35,877 bases of DNA from VGMD01 sp964552055 (GCA_964552055.1 CAZKFL010000020.1:1-35877), one strand, 5' to 3'. Positions 1-9,009 are shown, counted from the first letter of the stretch. The notes: a model not told the origin generated them from the sequence alone. Program-made: numbers and translations.

Positions 1-49
1 ATCTCACGGTTTGTTGAAGCAAACCGTGAGATAGTGACGTCTGACCCCC
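1..49. repeat. Right part of a palindromic repeat element (copy 1)
   Basis: A perfect 13-bp inverted repeat (ATCTCACGGTTTG at 1-13, complement at 20-32) closes a 6-nt loop. It is followed by the outer module GTGACGTCTGACCCCC (34-49). The matching left outer module would lie just beyond the window edge. The inner 13-bp arms are identical to those of the palindrome at 24309-24388, and the outer module recurs at 2703-2755. The element ends about 55 bp before the likely dapL start. It may be a mobile palindromic repeat (REP- or MITE-like); it could also act as a terminator for a gene upstream of the window. Confidence 0.75.
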
Positions 50-103
50 AAAGATTGCATAAGCTGGTTGCCTAAAACTCTTTTTATCAGTAAACTATAC
101 GGC

Positions 104-1273
104 ATGGCATTGTTAAATAAAAATTTTTTGGATCTTTCTGGTAGTTATCTTTTTTCCACGATTGGGGAAAGGGTACAAGCGCTTCGTTTGGCTCAGCCGG
201 AATCTGAAATTTTAAATTTAGGTGTTGGCGATATAGCGTTGCCTCTCGCTCCTGCAATTGTGGCAAGTTTAAAGGATGCAGCTTGCGAACTTGGAAAAAA
301 TGTTCATGGATATGGGCCAGCAGAAGGATTTCTTTTTTTACGTGAAAAAATTCTAGAGTCTCAATATGAGGGATGCGGCCTAACTGTAAATGATATTTTT
401 ATTTCTGAAGGTATTGTCAGAGACATCTGTGATATACAGGAGCTTTTTGAGCCTAAAGCGACTGTTGGCATCATTGATCCAACTTATCCTGCTTACTTGA
501 AATCTTCGATTTTAGCAGGAAGAGAAGTTCATCTGATTCTTTGCCTGGAAGAAAATGGTTTTATTCCCCTTCCTCCGGACCGGCATCTGGATTTTGTGTA
601 TCTTTGCTCGCCAAATAATCCGACAGGAATTGCAATGACGAGGGATCATCTAAAAGCGTGGATTGCATGGGCCGTCAAACACAGCGCAATCCTTTTAGTG
701 GATGCCGCTTATGAAGCTTTTATCAAAACAGAAGATGTTCCTCGCACAATTTTTGAAATCGAAGGTGCAAAGGATGTTGCTATTGAATTCCGAAGCTTTT
801 CTAAGACAGCCGGATTTACAGGGATGCGACTTGGTTATACAGTTATCCCGAATTCCGAACTAAACGCTCTTTGGAGAAAACGTCAAGATATCAAAACAAA
901 TGGCATTTCCTATCCCATCCAAATGGCAGGACTTGCATCTTTATTTGGTGAAGGAAAGAGTGAAACTACGGCCCAAGTAGCCCTTTATGCACATCACGCA
1001 AAAAAACTAAAAGCATGCATTGAAGACCTAGGATTTACCTGCTATGGGGGCATAGATTCCCCCTATATTTGGTGGAAAATTCCAACAAATAATTCGTGGG
1101 AATTTTTTGATTTTCTTTTAAATGAGCTGCACATCATAACAATTCCAGGAAAAGGATTTGGCGTAAGTGGAGAAGGATTTATCAGGCTATCTTCCTTTAT
1201 TACAGAAAAAACTTTAGATGAAACAATTAAACGACTTAAGACACTAGGAGTCCGGCTATGCGCTATGAAGTAA
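104..1273 (+). CDS. dapL: LL-diaminopimelate aminotransferase
   Basis: This is a PLP-dependent class I/II aminotransferase that makes LL-diaminopimelate directly from tetrahydrodipicolinate, the short lysine/peptidoglycan route used by chlamydiae and plants. The N-terminus resembles chlamydial DapL, with a tract around YLFSTIGERV followed by LNLGVGDIALPL. The class I motif SPNNPTGIA lies near residue 170, VDAAYEAF near 200, and the PLP lysine sits in SFSKTAGFTGMRLG at about residue 234. I chose ATG 104 (389 aa), matching the usual DapL N-terminus; a TTG at 68 would add 12 residues. No strong Shine-Dalgarno site is visible. The 3' end overlaps the next gene by 16 bp, so the two are translationally linked. 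General AspC-type activity is the main alternative, but the N-terminus favours DapL. Confidence 0.85.
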   Translation: MALLNKNFLDLSGSYLFSTIGERVQALRLAQPESEILNLGVGDIALPLAPAIVASLKDAACELGKNVHGYGPAEGFLFLREKILESQYEGCGLTVNDIFISEGIVRDICDIQELFEPKATVGIIDPTYPAYLKSSILAGREVHLILCLEENGFIPLPPDRHLDFVYLCSPNNPTGIAMTRDHLKAWIAWAVKHSAILLVDAAYEAFIKTEDVPRTIFEIEGAKDVAIEFRSFSKTAGFTGMRLGYTVIPNSELNALWRKRQDIKTNGISYPIQMAGLASLFGEGKSETTAQVALYAHHAKKLKACIEDLGFTCYGGIDSPYIWWKIPTNNSWEFFDFLLNELHIITIPGKGFGVSGEGFIRLSSFITEKTLDETIKRLKTLGVRLCAMK

Positions 1274-1755
1274 CACAATCTCAGACGGCTTTTTATGATA
1301 AAAACAAGAGCATATTATTTGAAGACTTTTTTCCTCTTAGCGTAACTGATGTCATTGAAACGTTTTCATCCGGCTACGATTTATGGAGAAAACACCCTGA
1401 AATTAAGAAAATGGCCTATAATCAAGACCTAGGAACAATCCTATTTCAACTAACCCATTATCGCCCAATCCGCCTACTCTTTGACCGCATCGTCGAAAAC
1501 GAAATGATTAACCTTAACGAAACCTCATTTCAAGGAGCAATTGCAGGTGTTATTGTTAGTGGGTCCTCAATCACTATTTTTTCTGCAGAAATTCCTTTTA
1601 CAGTCACTGAGAAAGCACTACTTCTTGCATACGGAGAACTTAAATCGGTTTTTGCATTTCGAGAAAACGACTTATATGCAGCAAAACTCAAAAAGCAAGG
1701 GTATGCTTATGGTGATGCCCTAAATTCTGACGATTACCCCCTGATCTATCGATAA
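1258..1755 (+). CDS. Conserved chlamydial-type protein of unknown function
   Basis: This 165-residue protein has no function I recognise. It has no signal peptide, no clear membrane segment and no Gly-x-Ser-x-Gly or nucleotide-binding motif. It alternates predicted helices with a hydrophobic strand-rich stretch at about residues 93-113. It may belong to a chlamydia-restricted domain family of about 160 residues (possibly DUF5070), but that is from memory and unverified. It starts inside the end of dapL and stops one base before the start of the bioF-like gene, so the three genes are almost certainly one transcript. This position suggests a role linked to lysine/diaminopimelate or biotin metabolism, but nothing in the sequence proves it. 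Confidence 0.7.
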   Translation: MRYEVTQSQTAFYDKNKSILFEDFFPLSVTDVIETFSSGYDLWRKHPEIKKMAYNQDLGTILFQLTHYRPIRLLFDRIVENEMINLNETSFQGAIAGVIVSGSSITIFSAEIPFTVTEKALLLAYGELKSVFAFRENDLYAAKLKKQGYAYGDALNSDDYPLIYR

Positions 1756-1756
1756 T

Positions 1757-2698
1757 ATGAATCAGCTATTAAAAAAGCACAGACAAAAATGTCAAAAGCA
1801 AGTTAGAACTCTGTTTCCAACAGCATCAAGTGAAACAATTAATTTCGCTGGATCAGATTATCTTAATCTTGCTGCGCACCCTTACATAAAAGAGCAAGGA
1901 ATTGCCTACTCAATCAAATGGGGCTCCGGAATTTTGCCTACGCGCCAAATCCCCTCATACGAAGCAGCATTAAAAAAAACAGAAGAAAATTTCGCCAAAT
2001 TTTTAGGTCACGAAACAGTCACCTTCTACGAAACAGACCCCCATCTTCTCTCCCATCTCACTCATCTAAATGACAAGCCGATTACTTTTACAAACTCCAT
2101 CTCGCGTCAAACGGGAATCGCCACCTCTCCAAGCAAATCAAAAGACTTAATCCTTGCAGTTGACGACTCACTGACCTTTTCTTTATTTGGCAAACACGGC
2201 TTTGGCTTAATGGCAGAAAATGAAGAAATTGATATTCTCTTAGGCAGCTTCAGTAAAAATTTTGGATCCTATATCTCCTACATCGCCTGCTCTAAGCAGT
2301 TAAAATCACAACTTTTCGATAAAATTCCAACTCTTCACAAAGAACAGTACATATCACCGCTCTATCTAGGCATGATCGATGCCACAATCAAACTCATCCC
2401 CTCTCTAAACGCCGAGCGCAAACGGCACCACAATCTATGCAAACTCCTTAAAAACACACTCAAAAAAACTCTCTACGCCGCTGAAGAAACAAAAGCCCCC
2501 TTTGCAACCCTTTCCTTTTCAAACAACCTCGAAATGAAAAACCTCCAGCTCCATCTCGCAGACAACTCTTTCATCACATCTGCTACAAACCTCGCACTCA
2601 CCCTTTTTCCAACCCTCCAAATCACTGAAAAAGAAATCACAAGCCTCTACCTCAGCCTCACCACCTACAAAGAACTCCCCAAACACGAAGCCCTCTAA
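1757..2698 (+). CDS. Shortened BioF-like alpha-oxoamine synthase (8-amino-7-oxononanoate synthase family)
   Basis: This fold-type I PLP protein has 313 residues against about 380 for BioF, which condenses pimeloyl-ACP with alanine. Family marks are FAGSDYLNLAAHP near residue 30, WGSGILPTRQIPSYEAALKK near 55-73, VDDSLTFSLFGKHGFG near 135-150, and the PLP lysine in GSFSKNFGS (K167). The VDDAHGxGVxGxxGxG motif is kept except that its His is Leu139. The family's NHASIIDG segment, which supplies the ring-stacking His, reads NSISRQTG. Most of the segment between these blocks is missing. The reading frame is intact, so this is a diverged or reduced enzyme rather than a frameshifted pseudogene. It lies 134 bp upstream of bioD, separated from it by a palindromic element, which supports a biotin connection. 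It may have lost or changed its activity. Confidence 0.65.
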   Translation: MNQLLKKHRQKCQKQVRTLFPTASSETINFAGSDYLNLAAHPYIKEQGIAYSIKWGSGILPTRQIPSYEAALKKTEENFAKFLGHETVTFYETDPHLLSHLTHLNDKPITFTNSISRQTGIATSPSKSKDLILAVDDSLTFSLFGKHGFGLMAENEEIDILLGSFSKNFGSYISYIACSKQLKSQLFDKIPTLHKEQYISPLYLGMIDATIKLIPSLNAERKRHHNLCKLLKNTLKKTLYAAEETKAPFATLSFSNNLEMKNLQLHLADNSFITSATNLALTLFPTLQITEKEITSLYLSLTTYKELPKHEAL

Positions 2699-2702
2699 CT
2701 GA

Positions 2703-2755
2703 GGGTCAGACGTCACGTGTTCATGTGTCACTCATGAACACATGACGTCTGACCC
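2703..2755. repeat. Palindromic repeat element (copy 2), possible terminator
   Basis: Two 23-bp arms (2703-2725 and 2733-2755) are complementary except at one position (C2716 opposite A2742), with a 7-nt loop. The outer module GGGTCAGACGTCA is shared with the elements at 1-49 and 24309-24388. The inner part (GTGTTCATG) differs from theirs. The element starts 4 bp after the stop of the bioF-like gene and could stop transcription in either direction, although there is no T-tract. Confidence 0.85.
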
Positions 2756-2771
2756 CCCATTAAAAAAAGTG

Positions 2772-2826
2772 TTCTTTAAAAAGTCTTTATTTCGTATAGT
2801 GCACTTTTTAACAATAGTATTGGAGG
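2772..2826 (+). promoter_or_regulatory. Candidate bioD promoter and ribosome binding site
   Basis: A weak -35 (TTCTTT, 2772-2777) and a -10 (TATAGT, 2795-2800) are 17 bp apart. An inverted repeat, AAAAAGTG at 2764-2771 and CACTTTTT at 2802-2809, brackets the promoter and could be an operator. It does not resemble a classical BirA site. A strong Shine-Dalgarno GGAGG (2822-2826) lies 6 nt before the bioD ATG. Confidence 0.4.
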
Positions 2827-2832
2827 TTCAAG

Positions 2833-3450
2833 ATGGTTAGATTTCCGGAAAAGCTTTTTATTACTGGTGCTGATGCGAATGTGGGTAAAACGTTTGTTTC
2901 TGCAGTCTTAACGCTTGGTTTACGTGGATGCTATTGGAAACCCATTCAGTGTGGTGTAAGTCCTTGCACAGATACGGAATGGGTGCATGAAGCAACAGGC
3001 TTGCCTCACTCTCATTTTATGCGGGAAAGCTACCGTTTTGGCGAGCCTCTTTTACCTTCAGCGCAACATATCGGAATTGAAATGAGTGAATTGAAACCTG
3101 AAAAACAAGCCATACCAAATGCTCATCTCATTGTTGAAGGAGCCGGAGGAATCATGCTTCCTTTAAATGACAAGGAGCTTGTCCTTGACTTCATAAAAGC
3201 GTTTAAGGCGCCAGCTCTTCTTGTGATCCGCAATAATAAAGGGGCTGTAAGCCAAGCTCTTCTTTCCTTAGAAAAACTAAACAGAGAAAACATCCCTCTT
3301 TTTGGGATTCTTCTAAATGGAGATAAAAACTCTATCAACAAGCAGACAATCGAACACTATTCAGGCTCTTGTCCCGTCTTTGAAATGCCCTTTCTCGAAC
3401 ACATCACGGAGCACACCCTGCAAGACGCCTTTGCCGAAACCTTTTCATAA
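2833..3450 (+). CDS. bioD: Dethiobiotin synthetase
   Basis: BioD is an ATP-dependent cytosolic enzyme that closes the ureido ring of dethiobiotin from diaminopelargonate and CO2. The 205-residue protein has the P-loop GADANVGKT (residues 12-20), matching the family GTDTxVGKT, then YWKPIQCG with the substrate lysine near residue 36, and VEGAGGIMLPL near 101-111. Its length is typical. The start is fixed by GGAGG six bases upstream. It has its own candidate promoter and is separated from the bioF-like gene by a palindrome. bioA and bioB are not in the window. The next gene is convergent and ends 10 bp away. Confidence 0.88.
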   Translation: MVRFPEKLFITGADANVGKTFVSAVLTLGLRGCYWKPIQCGVSPCTDTEWVHEATGLPHSHFMRESYRFGEPLLPSAQHIGIEMSELKPEKQAIPNAHLIVEGAGGIMLPLNDKELVLDFIKAFKAPALLVIRNNKGAVSQALLSLEKLNRENIPLFGILLNGDKNSINKQTIEHYSGSCPVFEMPFLEHITEHTLQDAFAETFS

Positions 3451-3460
3451 GAAGCAGGTT

Positions 3461-4327
3461 CTAAGGGAGGGCGGCGCCAATATCTGCTAATAGTTTTGTC
3501 AAGTAAGTGACATTAACAAGGGCGTTTTGCTGGTAGGCGATGTTACTAGTGGTAGCATCGTAGGTGGCAGTGACAAGAAGTTTTTGAATGGTGCCAAATT
3601 GTACGGGTGTCATTACGGAATCTGCTAATAGCTGCTCGGACATGATGGCTGCTATGCGGATTTGATAGGTGCCATCAGGCAATCCTACAAATGATGTTCC
3701 GGGGATTTGCAATGTAAGGGTAATCGATGACGCTCCTGTAGTGGATGGAATGATTTGAGGGGTCTTCCAATTTGAGGCGAGAAAAAGCCCTTGTGATATG
3801 AAATTATTTTGGGATGGGAGCATCCATTTAGTCGTTGTTACGCCTTTGTAGAGGACATCACAGTATACGTTTTGAGTAACGCCGGCTGTGAGTGGAAACA
3901 TTTGAAGCATAAAATATTGCGCGGGATTGGGTGCGCTATAATCATTTGTATTAATAAATTGACCAAGCAAAGATAATCCGAGTTCATAGTTTGAACTGAG
4001 CTGCGGAGTCGCACTCACTTGAAAGGAAAGTGACAATTTTGTATCTGTCAAAATCTCACTAATTGTTTTTGTCACGGTAACAGGATTGACAGTTATATTA
4101 GCAAGCCCACCAGTAAGGACCGCAGCTGCAACTTCCGTGGTCAAAGCAGGCTGAAAAATAGTAAGTGTTGCACTTGCTGATGCAACCGTCAATTGCCCGT
4201 AGACATATCTGAGTACGCCATTATCTGTAACATCAAAATACTCACCTTGCGTATTCGTCAAAATGATAGCGCCAAAGCACACCTTCCCCCAAAGTAACCA
4301 CAGAATACCAATCTTTTTCAAAATCAA
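3461..4327 (-). CDS. Secreted protein of unknown function, downstream of transketolase
   Basis: This 288-residue protein has a typical signal peptide: two lysines, a hydrophobic core of about 12 residues and a likely cleavage site after CFGA near residue 20. The mature part is rich in Thr, Ser, Val and Ala with alternating hydrophobic residues, as in beta-sandwich or beta-barrel surface proteins. It has almost no charge clusters and a single Cys in the mature chain. I do not recognise a family. The ATG lies 3 bp after the transketolase stop on the same strand, so it is probably co-transcribed. It is likely periplasmic or outer-membrane associated. Confidence is high that it is a gene and low on its role. 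Confidence 0.75.
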   Translation of the reverse strand: MILKKIGILWLLWGKVCFGAIILTNTQGEYFDVTDNGVLRYVYGQLTVASASATLTIFQPALTTEVAAAVLTGGLANITVNPVTVTKTISEILTDTKLSLSFQVSATPQLSSNYELGLSLLGQFINTNDYSAPNPAQYFMLQMFPLTAGVTQNVYCDVLYKGVTTTKWMLPSQNNFISQGLFLASNWKTPQIIPSTTGASSITLTLQIPGTSFVGLPDGTYQIRIAAIMSEQLLADSVMTPVQFGTIQKLLVTATYDATTSNIAYQQNALVNVTYLTKLLADIGAALP

Positions 4328-4330
4328 CCT

Positions 4331-6319
4331 TTAGAAAATACGAGCGATAATTTTATCTACGGTAAAGCCGAAGTAATTCATGACATCACCAATTGGCGCC
4401 GATCTCCCGAATTCGTCAATGCTAATTGAGATTCCTTCGGGGCCGATATAGCGTTCCCAACCAAAGGAGACGCCAGCTTCAATGCTAATTCGTTTTCCGG
4501 CCTTTCCACCCATGACGTAACATTTGTATTCATAGGTTTGCTCCTCAAAGAGTCTATGACAAGGAAGCGATACTACGCGGACATTCTTGCCTTTTTCTTG
4601 GATTTTTTTTGCAACTTGCACGGCTAAGTGCAACTCTGAACCAGTTCCGATGATTATATAATCAAGATCTCTAGACCGATCTTCTTCTATTAAAATGTAG
4701 CCGCCTTTCATCGCTCCATCTCCTAGATTTCTCTTGGTCTCATTCAGCGTGGGAAGTGGCTGTCTTGTTAGAACAAGAGCTACGGGTCCTGTCTTAAAAT
4801 TTAAAAACCATGCATAAGCGGCAAGCACTTCGTTTGCATCGCCTGGCCTAAAAAGGTGCATATTGGGCATTGCTCTAAGAGCTGCCAACTGCTCGACAGG
4901 CTGATGCGTTGGACCGTCTTCACCAAGTCCAATAGAATCGTGCGTATAAATTAACAAGGGTGTGTGGTGGGAAAGACATGCCAATCGAATTGCTGGTCTT
5001 GCGTAATCGCTAAAACAAAAAAATGTTCCCACAACGGGTCTTAATAAAGTTGTTGAAATACCATTTGCCATTGCTGTCATACCAAATTCTCTAATGCCAT
5101 AACGGACAACGCCAGTTCCGGAAAAATCACCCGGTAAAATCGGCTGGGTATTTTTGATGAAGGTGAAATCTGACTCGGAAAGATCTGCTGATCCCACCAA
5201 TAAGTAAGGGAGTTTTGCGTGTAAAAACTGTAGCGCCACATTGGATGCCTTCCGTCCGGCCATGCTTTCCTCAAGCGGGAGTTTCATGAGCTCTTCTAAA
5301 AAATTATGATCTACAGAGTGATTGTCCATTTGCTGGTATAATTTATGCAGCTCTGGAAAGGCAACTTTCCATCTGTCAAACATCCCGTTCCATTCATCTT
5401 CATGTTTTTGACATTCTATCTGCTTCAACTTAAAATAATCTCTTACACTTGGGCTTACATAGAAAGGTTCTTCGGGAAGATCTAGTTTTTTCTTTGTGGC
5501 AAAAAGCTCCTCTTTTCCCAGGGGTGATCCATGAACTTTATGTGTCCCCTCTTTTGTTGCAGCGCCTTTCCCAATCACCGTGTGTAAAATCACTAAGGTC
5601 GGTTTATGCATCTGTTTTTTTAGACCAGCAAACACTCTTTCGATTTCACCGACATCATTTCCATCTTCAACTTCTACGACATCCCATCCATATGATTTAT
5701 ATCTAAGAGCCTGATTATCAGAGCAGCTATCTTTCCAATCCCCATCCAGAGTCACTTTGTTACAGTCATAGATCAATATGAGATTATTTAAACAGAGGTG
5801 GCCCGCAAGAGATGAAGCTTCGTTAGAAACCCCCTCCATGAGACAGCCATCGCCTGCAAGACAGACAATTTTGTTACTGACAATTTTGTACCCTTCTTTA
5901 TTAAATCGATTCTCCAAAATCTTATAAGCAAGAGCCATGCCCGCCGCATTTGCAACACCTTGTCCAAGAGGGCCTGTGGTTACTTCAACACCTGGTGTAT
6001 CAAGGATTTCTGGGTGACCAGGAGTTTTAGAATGTAGCTGACGAAAATTTTTCAGATCATCAAGTGATAGATCGTAGCCAGAAAGGTGCAAAACAGAATA
6101 AAGAAACATGGAGCCGTGACCTGCGGATAAAACAAACCTATCACGATTGAACCATTTGGGATTCTTAGGGTTATACGTTAAAAAATTCCCCCAAAGATAA
6201 GCGCCCATTTCTGCGCATCCCATCGGAAGGCCCGGATGACCTGAATTTGCCTTCTGCACCCCGTCCATTGATAGGATCCGGATCGTATTTGCAACCTCAC
6301 ATAGCATTTCTTCTTCCAC
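4331..6319 (-). CDS. tkt: Transketolase
   Basis: Transketolase is a thiamine-diphosphate enzyme that moves two-carbon units between sugar phosphates in the non-oxidative pentose phosphate pathway. The 662-residue protein has the usual three domains. The active-site NSGHPGLPMG is near residue 27, the ThDP-binding AGDGCLMEGVSNEA near 155, and the catalytic Glu is in IREFGMTAMANG near 410. The C-terminal domain begins around residue 530. I accept the GTG at 6319 because AGGGGGC lies a few bases upstream; an ATG four codons in is the alternative. It is divergent from alaS with 62 bp between the starts. A secreted protein follows closely on the same strand. Confidence 0.95.
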   Translation of the reverse strand: MEEEMLCEVANTIRILSMDGVQKANSGHPGLPMGCAEMGAYLWGNFLTYNPKNPKWFNRDRFVLSAGHGSMFLYSVLHLSGYDLSLDDLKNFRQLHSKTPGHPEILDTPGVEVTTGPLGQGVANAAGMALAYKILENRFNKEGYKIVSNKIVCLAGDGCLMEGVSNEASSLAGHLCLNNLILIYDCNKVTLDGDWKDSCSDNQALRYKSYGWDVVEVEDGNDVGEIERVFAGLKKQMHKPTLVILHTVIGKGAATKEGTHKVHGSPLGKEELFATKKKLDLPEEPFYVSPSVRDYFKLKQIECQKHEDEWNGMFDRWKVAFPELHKLYQQMDNHSVDHNFLEELMKLPLEESMAGRKASNVALQFLHAKLPYLLVGSADLSESDFTFIKNTQPILPGDFSGTGVVRYGIREFGMTAMANGISTTLLRPVVGTFFCFSDYARPAIRLACLSHHTPLLIYTHDSIGLGEDGPTHQPVEQLAALRAMPNMHLFRPGDANEVLAAYAWFLNFKTGPVALVLTRQPLPTLNETKRNLGDGAMKGGYILIEEDRSRDLDYIIIGTGSELHLAVQVAKKIQEKGKNVRVVSLPCHRLFEEQTYEYKCYVMGGKAGKRISIEAGVSFGWERYIGPEGISISIDEFGRSAPIGDVMNYFGFTVDKIIARIF

Positions 6320-6381
6320 AAGCGCCCCCTTTTATGCTATATTTTTAACATCTAGGGAAAACATAGCAAGGAAAAAAGGCG

Positions 6382-9009
6382 ATGAACACAGGCGAGATAC
6401 GAAAACTCTTTCTAAACTTCTTCAAATCGCAAGACCACAGAATTATATCTTCCTCACCCACAATCCCTCATGATGATCCTACGATTCTTTTTACAAATGC
6501 AGGGATGAACCAATTTAAACCGGTTTTTTTAGGCGCATCCAAACTTGACTGCTCAAGAGCTGCTACATCACAAAAATGCGTTCGCGTCGGCGGAAAACAC
6601 AACGACCTTGATAATGTGGGCTTTACAACAAGACACCTCACTTTCTTCGAAATGCTTGGCAATTTTTCGTTTGGGAATTATTTTAAAGAAGATGCCATTA
6701 AATTTGCTTTTGAAATGACCGCTAATGTGTTTAAGCTCGATATCAGCAAACTTTGGGTTTCTGTTTATCAAGATGATGATGAGGCATTTGAGATTTGGAC
6801 CAAATATATCTCTAGAGACAGAATCGTAAGACTTGGGGCAAAAGACAATTTCTGGTCCATGGGTGACACAGGTCCTTGCGGTCCCTGCACAGAACTTTTA
6901 ATGGATCGTGGCGAAAGCTTCGGAAGTGCCCAATCACCTTTAGAAGACACAGATGGTGAACGCTTCTTTGAATTTTGGAACCTTGTTTTCATGCAGTATA
7001 ATAAGGATGCAAGCGGCAAGCTAAACCCTTTACCGAAACCGTGCGTTGACACAGGCATGGGTTTAGAGAGAATGGCATCACTTCTTATCGGAAGCAACAC
7101 TGTATATGAAACAGATGTTCTTAGGGCTATCATTACTGCCACAGAAAACCTATCGTTGATTAAATACGAAACAGACAAACCCTCCTTCCATGTAATTGCT
7201 GACCACCTTCGAATGCTTGCCTTTACAATTGCGGATGGAGCAATCCCAAGCAATCTTGATAGAGGTTATGTGTTGCGAAAAGTTCTTAGAAGAGCTGTCC
7301 GCTATGGAAAGAAACTCGGATTTGAAACCCCATTTCTAGCAAAACTATTCCCAACTCTTTTAGAGACAATGGGCGCTGACTATCCAGAGCTTAGCAGTTC
7401 CGCGCAAAAAATTTGCGAAGTCATCACTCTTGAGGAAGAAAATTTTTTCCGAACGCTCAAACGAGGCGGAAACATCTTATCCAATATTATTGAAGAGGCT
7501 GCACACACAAAACAAATCACAGGTGAAGACGCATTCAAATTAAAAGATACTTATGGCTTCCCTGTTGAAGAAATCCTTTTAATTGCAAAAGATAACGGCT
7601 TAAATGTGAACCTTGATTCCTACATGATCTTAGAAGAAGCCGCAAAAGAGCGTTCCAGAAAGGCACAAACAAAACATTCACAAGTTGCAGAAGAGAGTCT
7701 ATTCACAACTTTTCTTGAGAAAAATGGAGAGACGGAATTTGTCGGCTATACGGATTTAGAGACTAATAGCGCAGTCGTTGGAATCTTAGTGGGAGGAGAA
7801 TTTAGAGACAGGTTAAATGAAGGCGAAGAAGGATCTCTTATTCTCGACACGACATCTTTTTATGGCGAAGGCGGCGGACAAGTGGGTGACTCAGGAATCA
7901 TTTCGCATCACAAGGCGCAATTTAATGTTGCAAAGGCTACAAAGCCTTACCCGGGAATTGTTCTCCACACAGGAAAACTTGAGCATGGGATCATTCTTCT
8001 CGGAGAGCCTGTTAACGCAAGTGTCACAAAAACAGAGCGAAACCTCATCTCAAGCAACCACACAGCAACACATTTACTCCACTACGCCCTCGAACAAGTT
8101 CTCGGCTCCCACATTAGACAAGCAGGCTCGCTCGTAGATTCAAAAAGGCTCAGATTCGATTTCTCTCATCAAAAACCACTCACGCAAGATGAAATCAAAA
8201 AAATCGAAGAGATTGTAAATAATAAAATCCGCGAAAACAGCAAAGTTACGATCTCTACGGCATCCTACGATTCGATTAAAGAAGAAAAACAGATCAAACA
8301 ATTTTTCGGAGACAAATACGGCAGCACTGTCCGCGTTGTAGCAGTTGGCACCTTCTCTAAAGAGCTCTGTGGCGGCTGCCACGTTCATAACCTAAATGAA
8401 ATCGGACTCTTCCGCATCACAACCGAAACTAGCATCGCAGCAGGCGTACGAAGGATTGAAGCAGCCACTGGTCTTGCTGCAGAAAACTACATGTACGAAA
8501 AAGAAGAACTATTAACAAAGCTTTCTACCCTTCTTGAAACCTCACCCGCAAAAGCCCTTGAAACTCTCTCCTCACTACTCGGAGAGCAGAAAAAAATAAA
8601 AGAAGAGATTAAGAGCCTACGCAGATCTCAAGCAAACCTTTTAAAAGAAGAGCTTTTCCAAAACAAAGAATTGGTAAACGGCTCGCATGTAATTATCTCC
8701 GAAATATCCCTACACAAAGATGAATTCACAACTCTTGCAAACGATCTCATGGCAAGACTTGGATCCGGCGTACTTCTTCTCGCAACAAAAGACGAAGGGA
8801 GATGTCAATTACTTCTTCGCATTAGCCCAGACCTCGTTGCAAAAGGACTCCACGCAAACAAACTCCTCCCCGAAATCGCCAAACCGGTTAACGGCTCCGG
8901 CGGTGGAAAGCCTGAAAACGCTCAGGCCGGAGGCAAAGACCCCGCGAATCTTTCTACGAGCTTGACTCTTGCCAAAACTCTATTAAACGAAAGACTTATT
9001 ATAGACTAA
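6382..9009 (+). CDS. alaS: Alanyl-tRNA synthetase
   Basis: AlaS charges tRNA-Ala with alanine in the cytosol and edits mischarged serine and glycine. The 875-residue protein has the normal length and all domains. The class II core includes GGKHNDLDNVGFTTRH near residue 73 and motif 3 DTGMGLERMASL near 225. The editing domain has the zinc ligands SNHTATHLLH near residue 557 and CGGCHV near 662. The C-Ala domain ends with GSGGGKPENAQAGG near residue 838. It is divergent from tkt. No good terminator follows; the accessory island begins about 30 bp downstream with its own promoter. Confidence 0.97.
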   Translation: MNTGEIRKLFLNFFKSQDHRIISSSPTIPHDDPTILFTNAGMNQFKPVFLGASKLDCSRAATSQKCVRVGGKHNDLDNVGFTTRHLTFFEMLGNFSFGNYFKEDAIKFAFEMTANVFKLDISKLWVSVYQDDDEAFEIWTKYISRDRIVRLGAKDNFWSMGDTGPCGPCTELLMDRGESFGSAQSPLEDTDGERFFEFWNLVFMQYNKDASGKLNPLPKPCVDTGMGLERMASLLIGSNTVYETDVLRAIITATENLSLIKYETDKPSFHVIADHLRMLAFTIADGAIPSNLDRGYVLRKVLRRAVRYGKKLGFETPFLAKLFPTLLETMGADYPELSSSAQKICEVITLEEENFFRTLKRGGNILSNIIEEAAHTKQITGEDAFKLKDTYGFPVEEILLIAKDNGLNVNLDSYMILEEAAKERSRKAQTKHSQVAEESLFTTFLEKNGETEFVGYTDLETNSAVVGILVGGEFRDRLNEGEEGSLILDTTSFYGEGGGQVGDSGIISHHKAQFNVAKATKPYPGIVLHTGKLEHGIILLGEPVNASVTKTERNLISSNHTATHLLHYALEQVLGSHIRQAGSLVDSKRLRFDFSHQKPLTQDEIKKIEEIVNNKIRENSKVTISTASYDSIKEEKQIKQFFGDKYGSTVRVVAVGTFSKELCGGCHVHNLNEIGLFRITTETSIAAGVRRIEAATGLAAENYMYEKEELLTKLSTLLETSPAKALETLSSLLGEQKKIKEEIKSLRRSQANLLKEELFQNKELVNGSHVIISEISLHKDEFTTLANDLMARLGSGVLLLATKDEGRCQLLLRISPDLVAKGLHANKLLPEIAKPVNGSGGGKPENAQAGGKDPANLSTSLTLAKTLLNERLIID

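Noticed and set aside
2764..2809. BirA operator before bioD
   Set aside because: The inverted repeat does not resemble known biotin operator half-sites, so only a generic operator is possible.
6768..7253. A 161-codon open frame on the minus strand inside alaS
   Set aside because: It lies wholly opposite a conserved enzyme, has no ribosome site and has no recognisable protein features. It is a shadow of alaS codon use.
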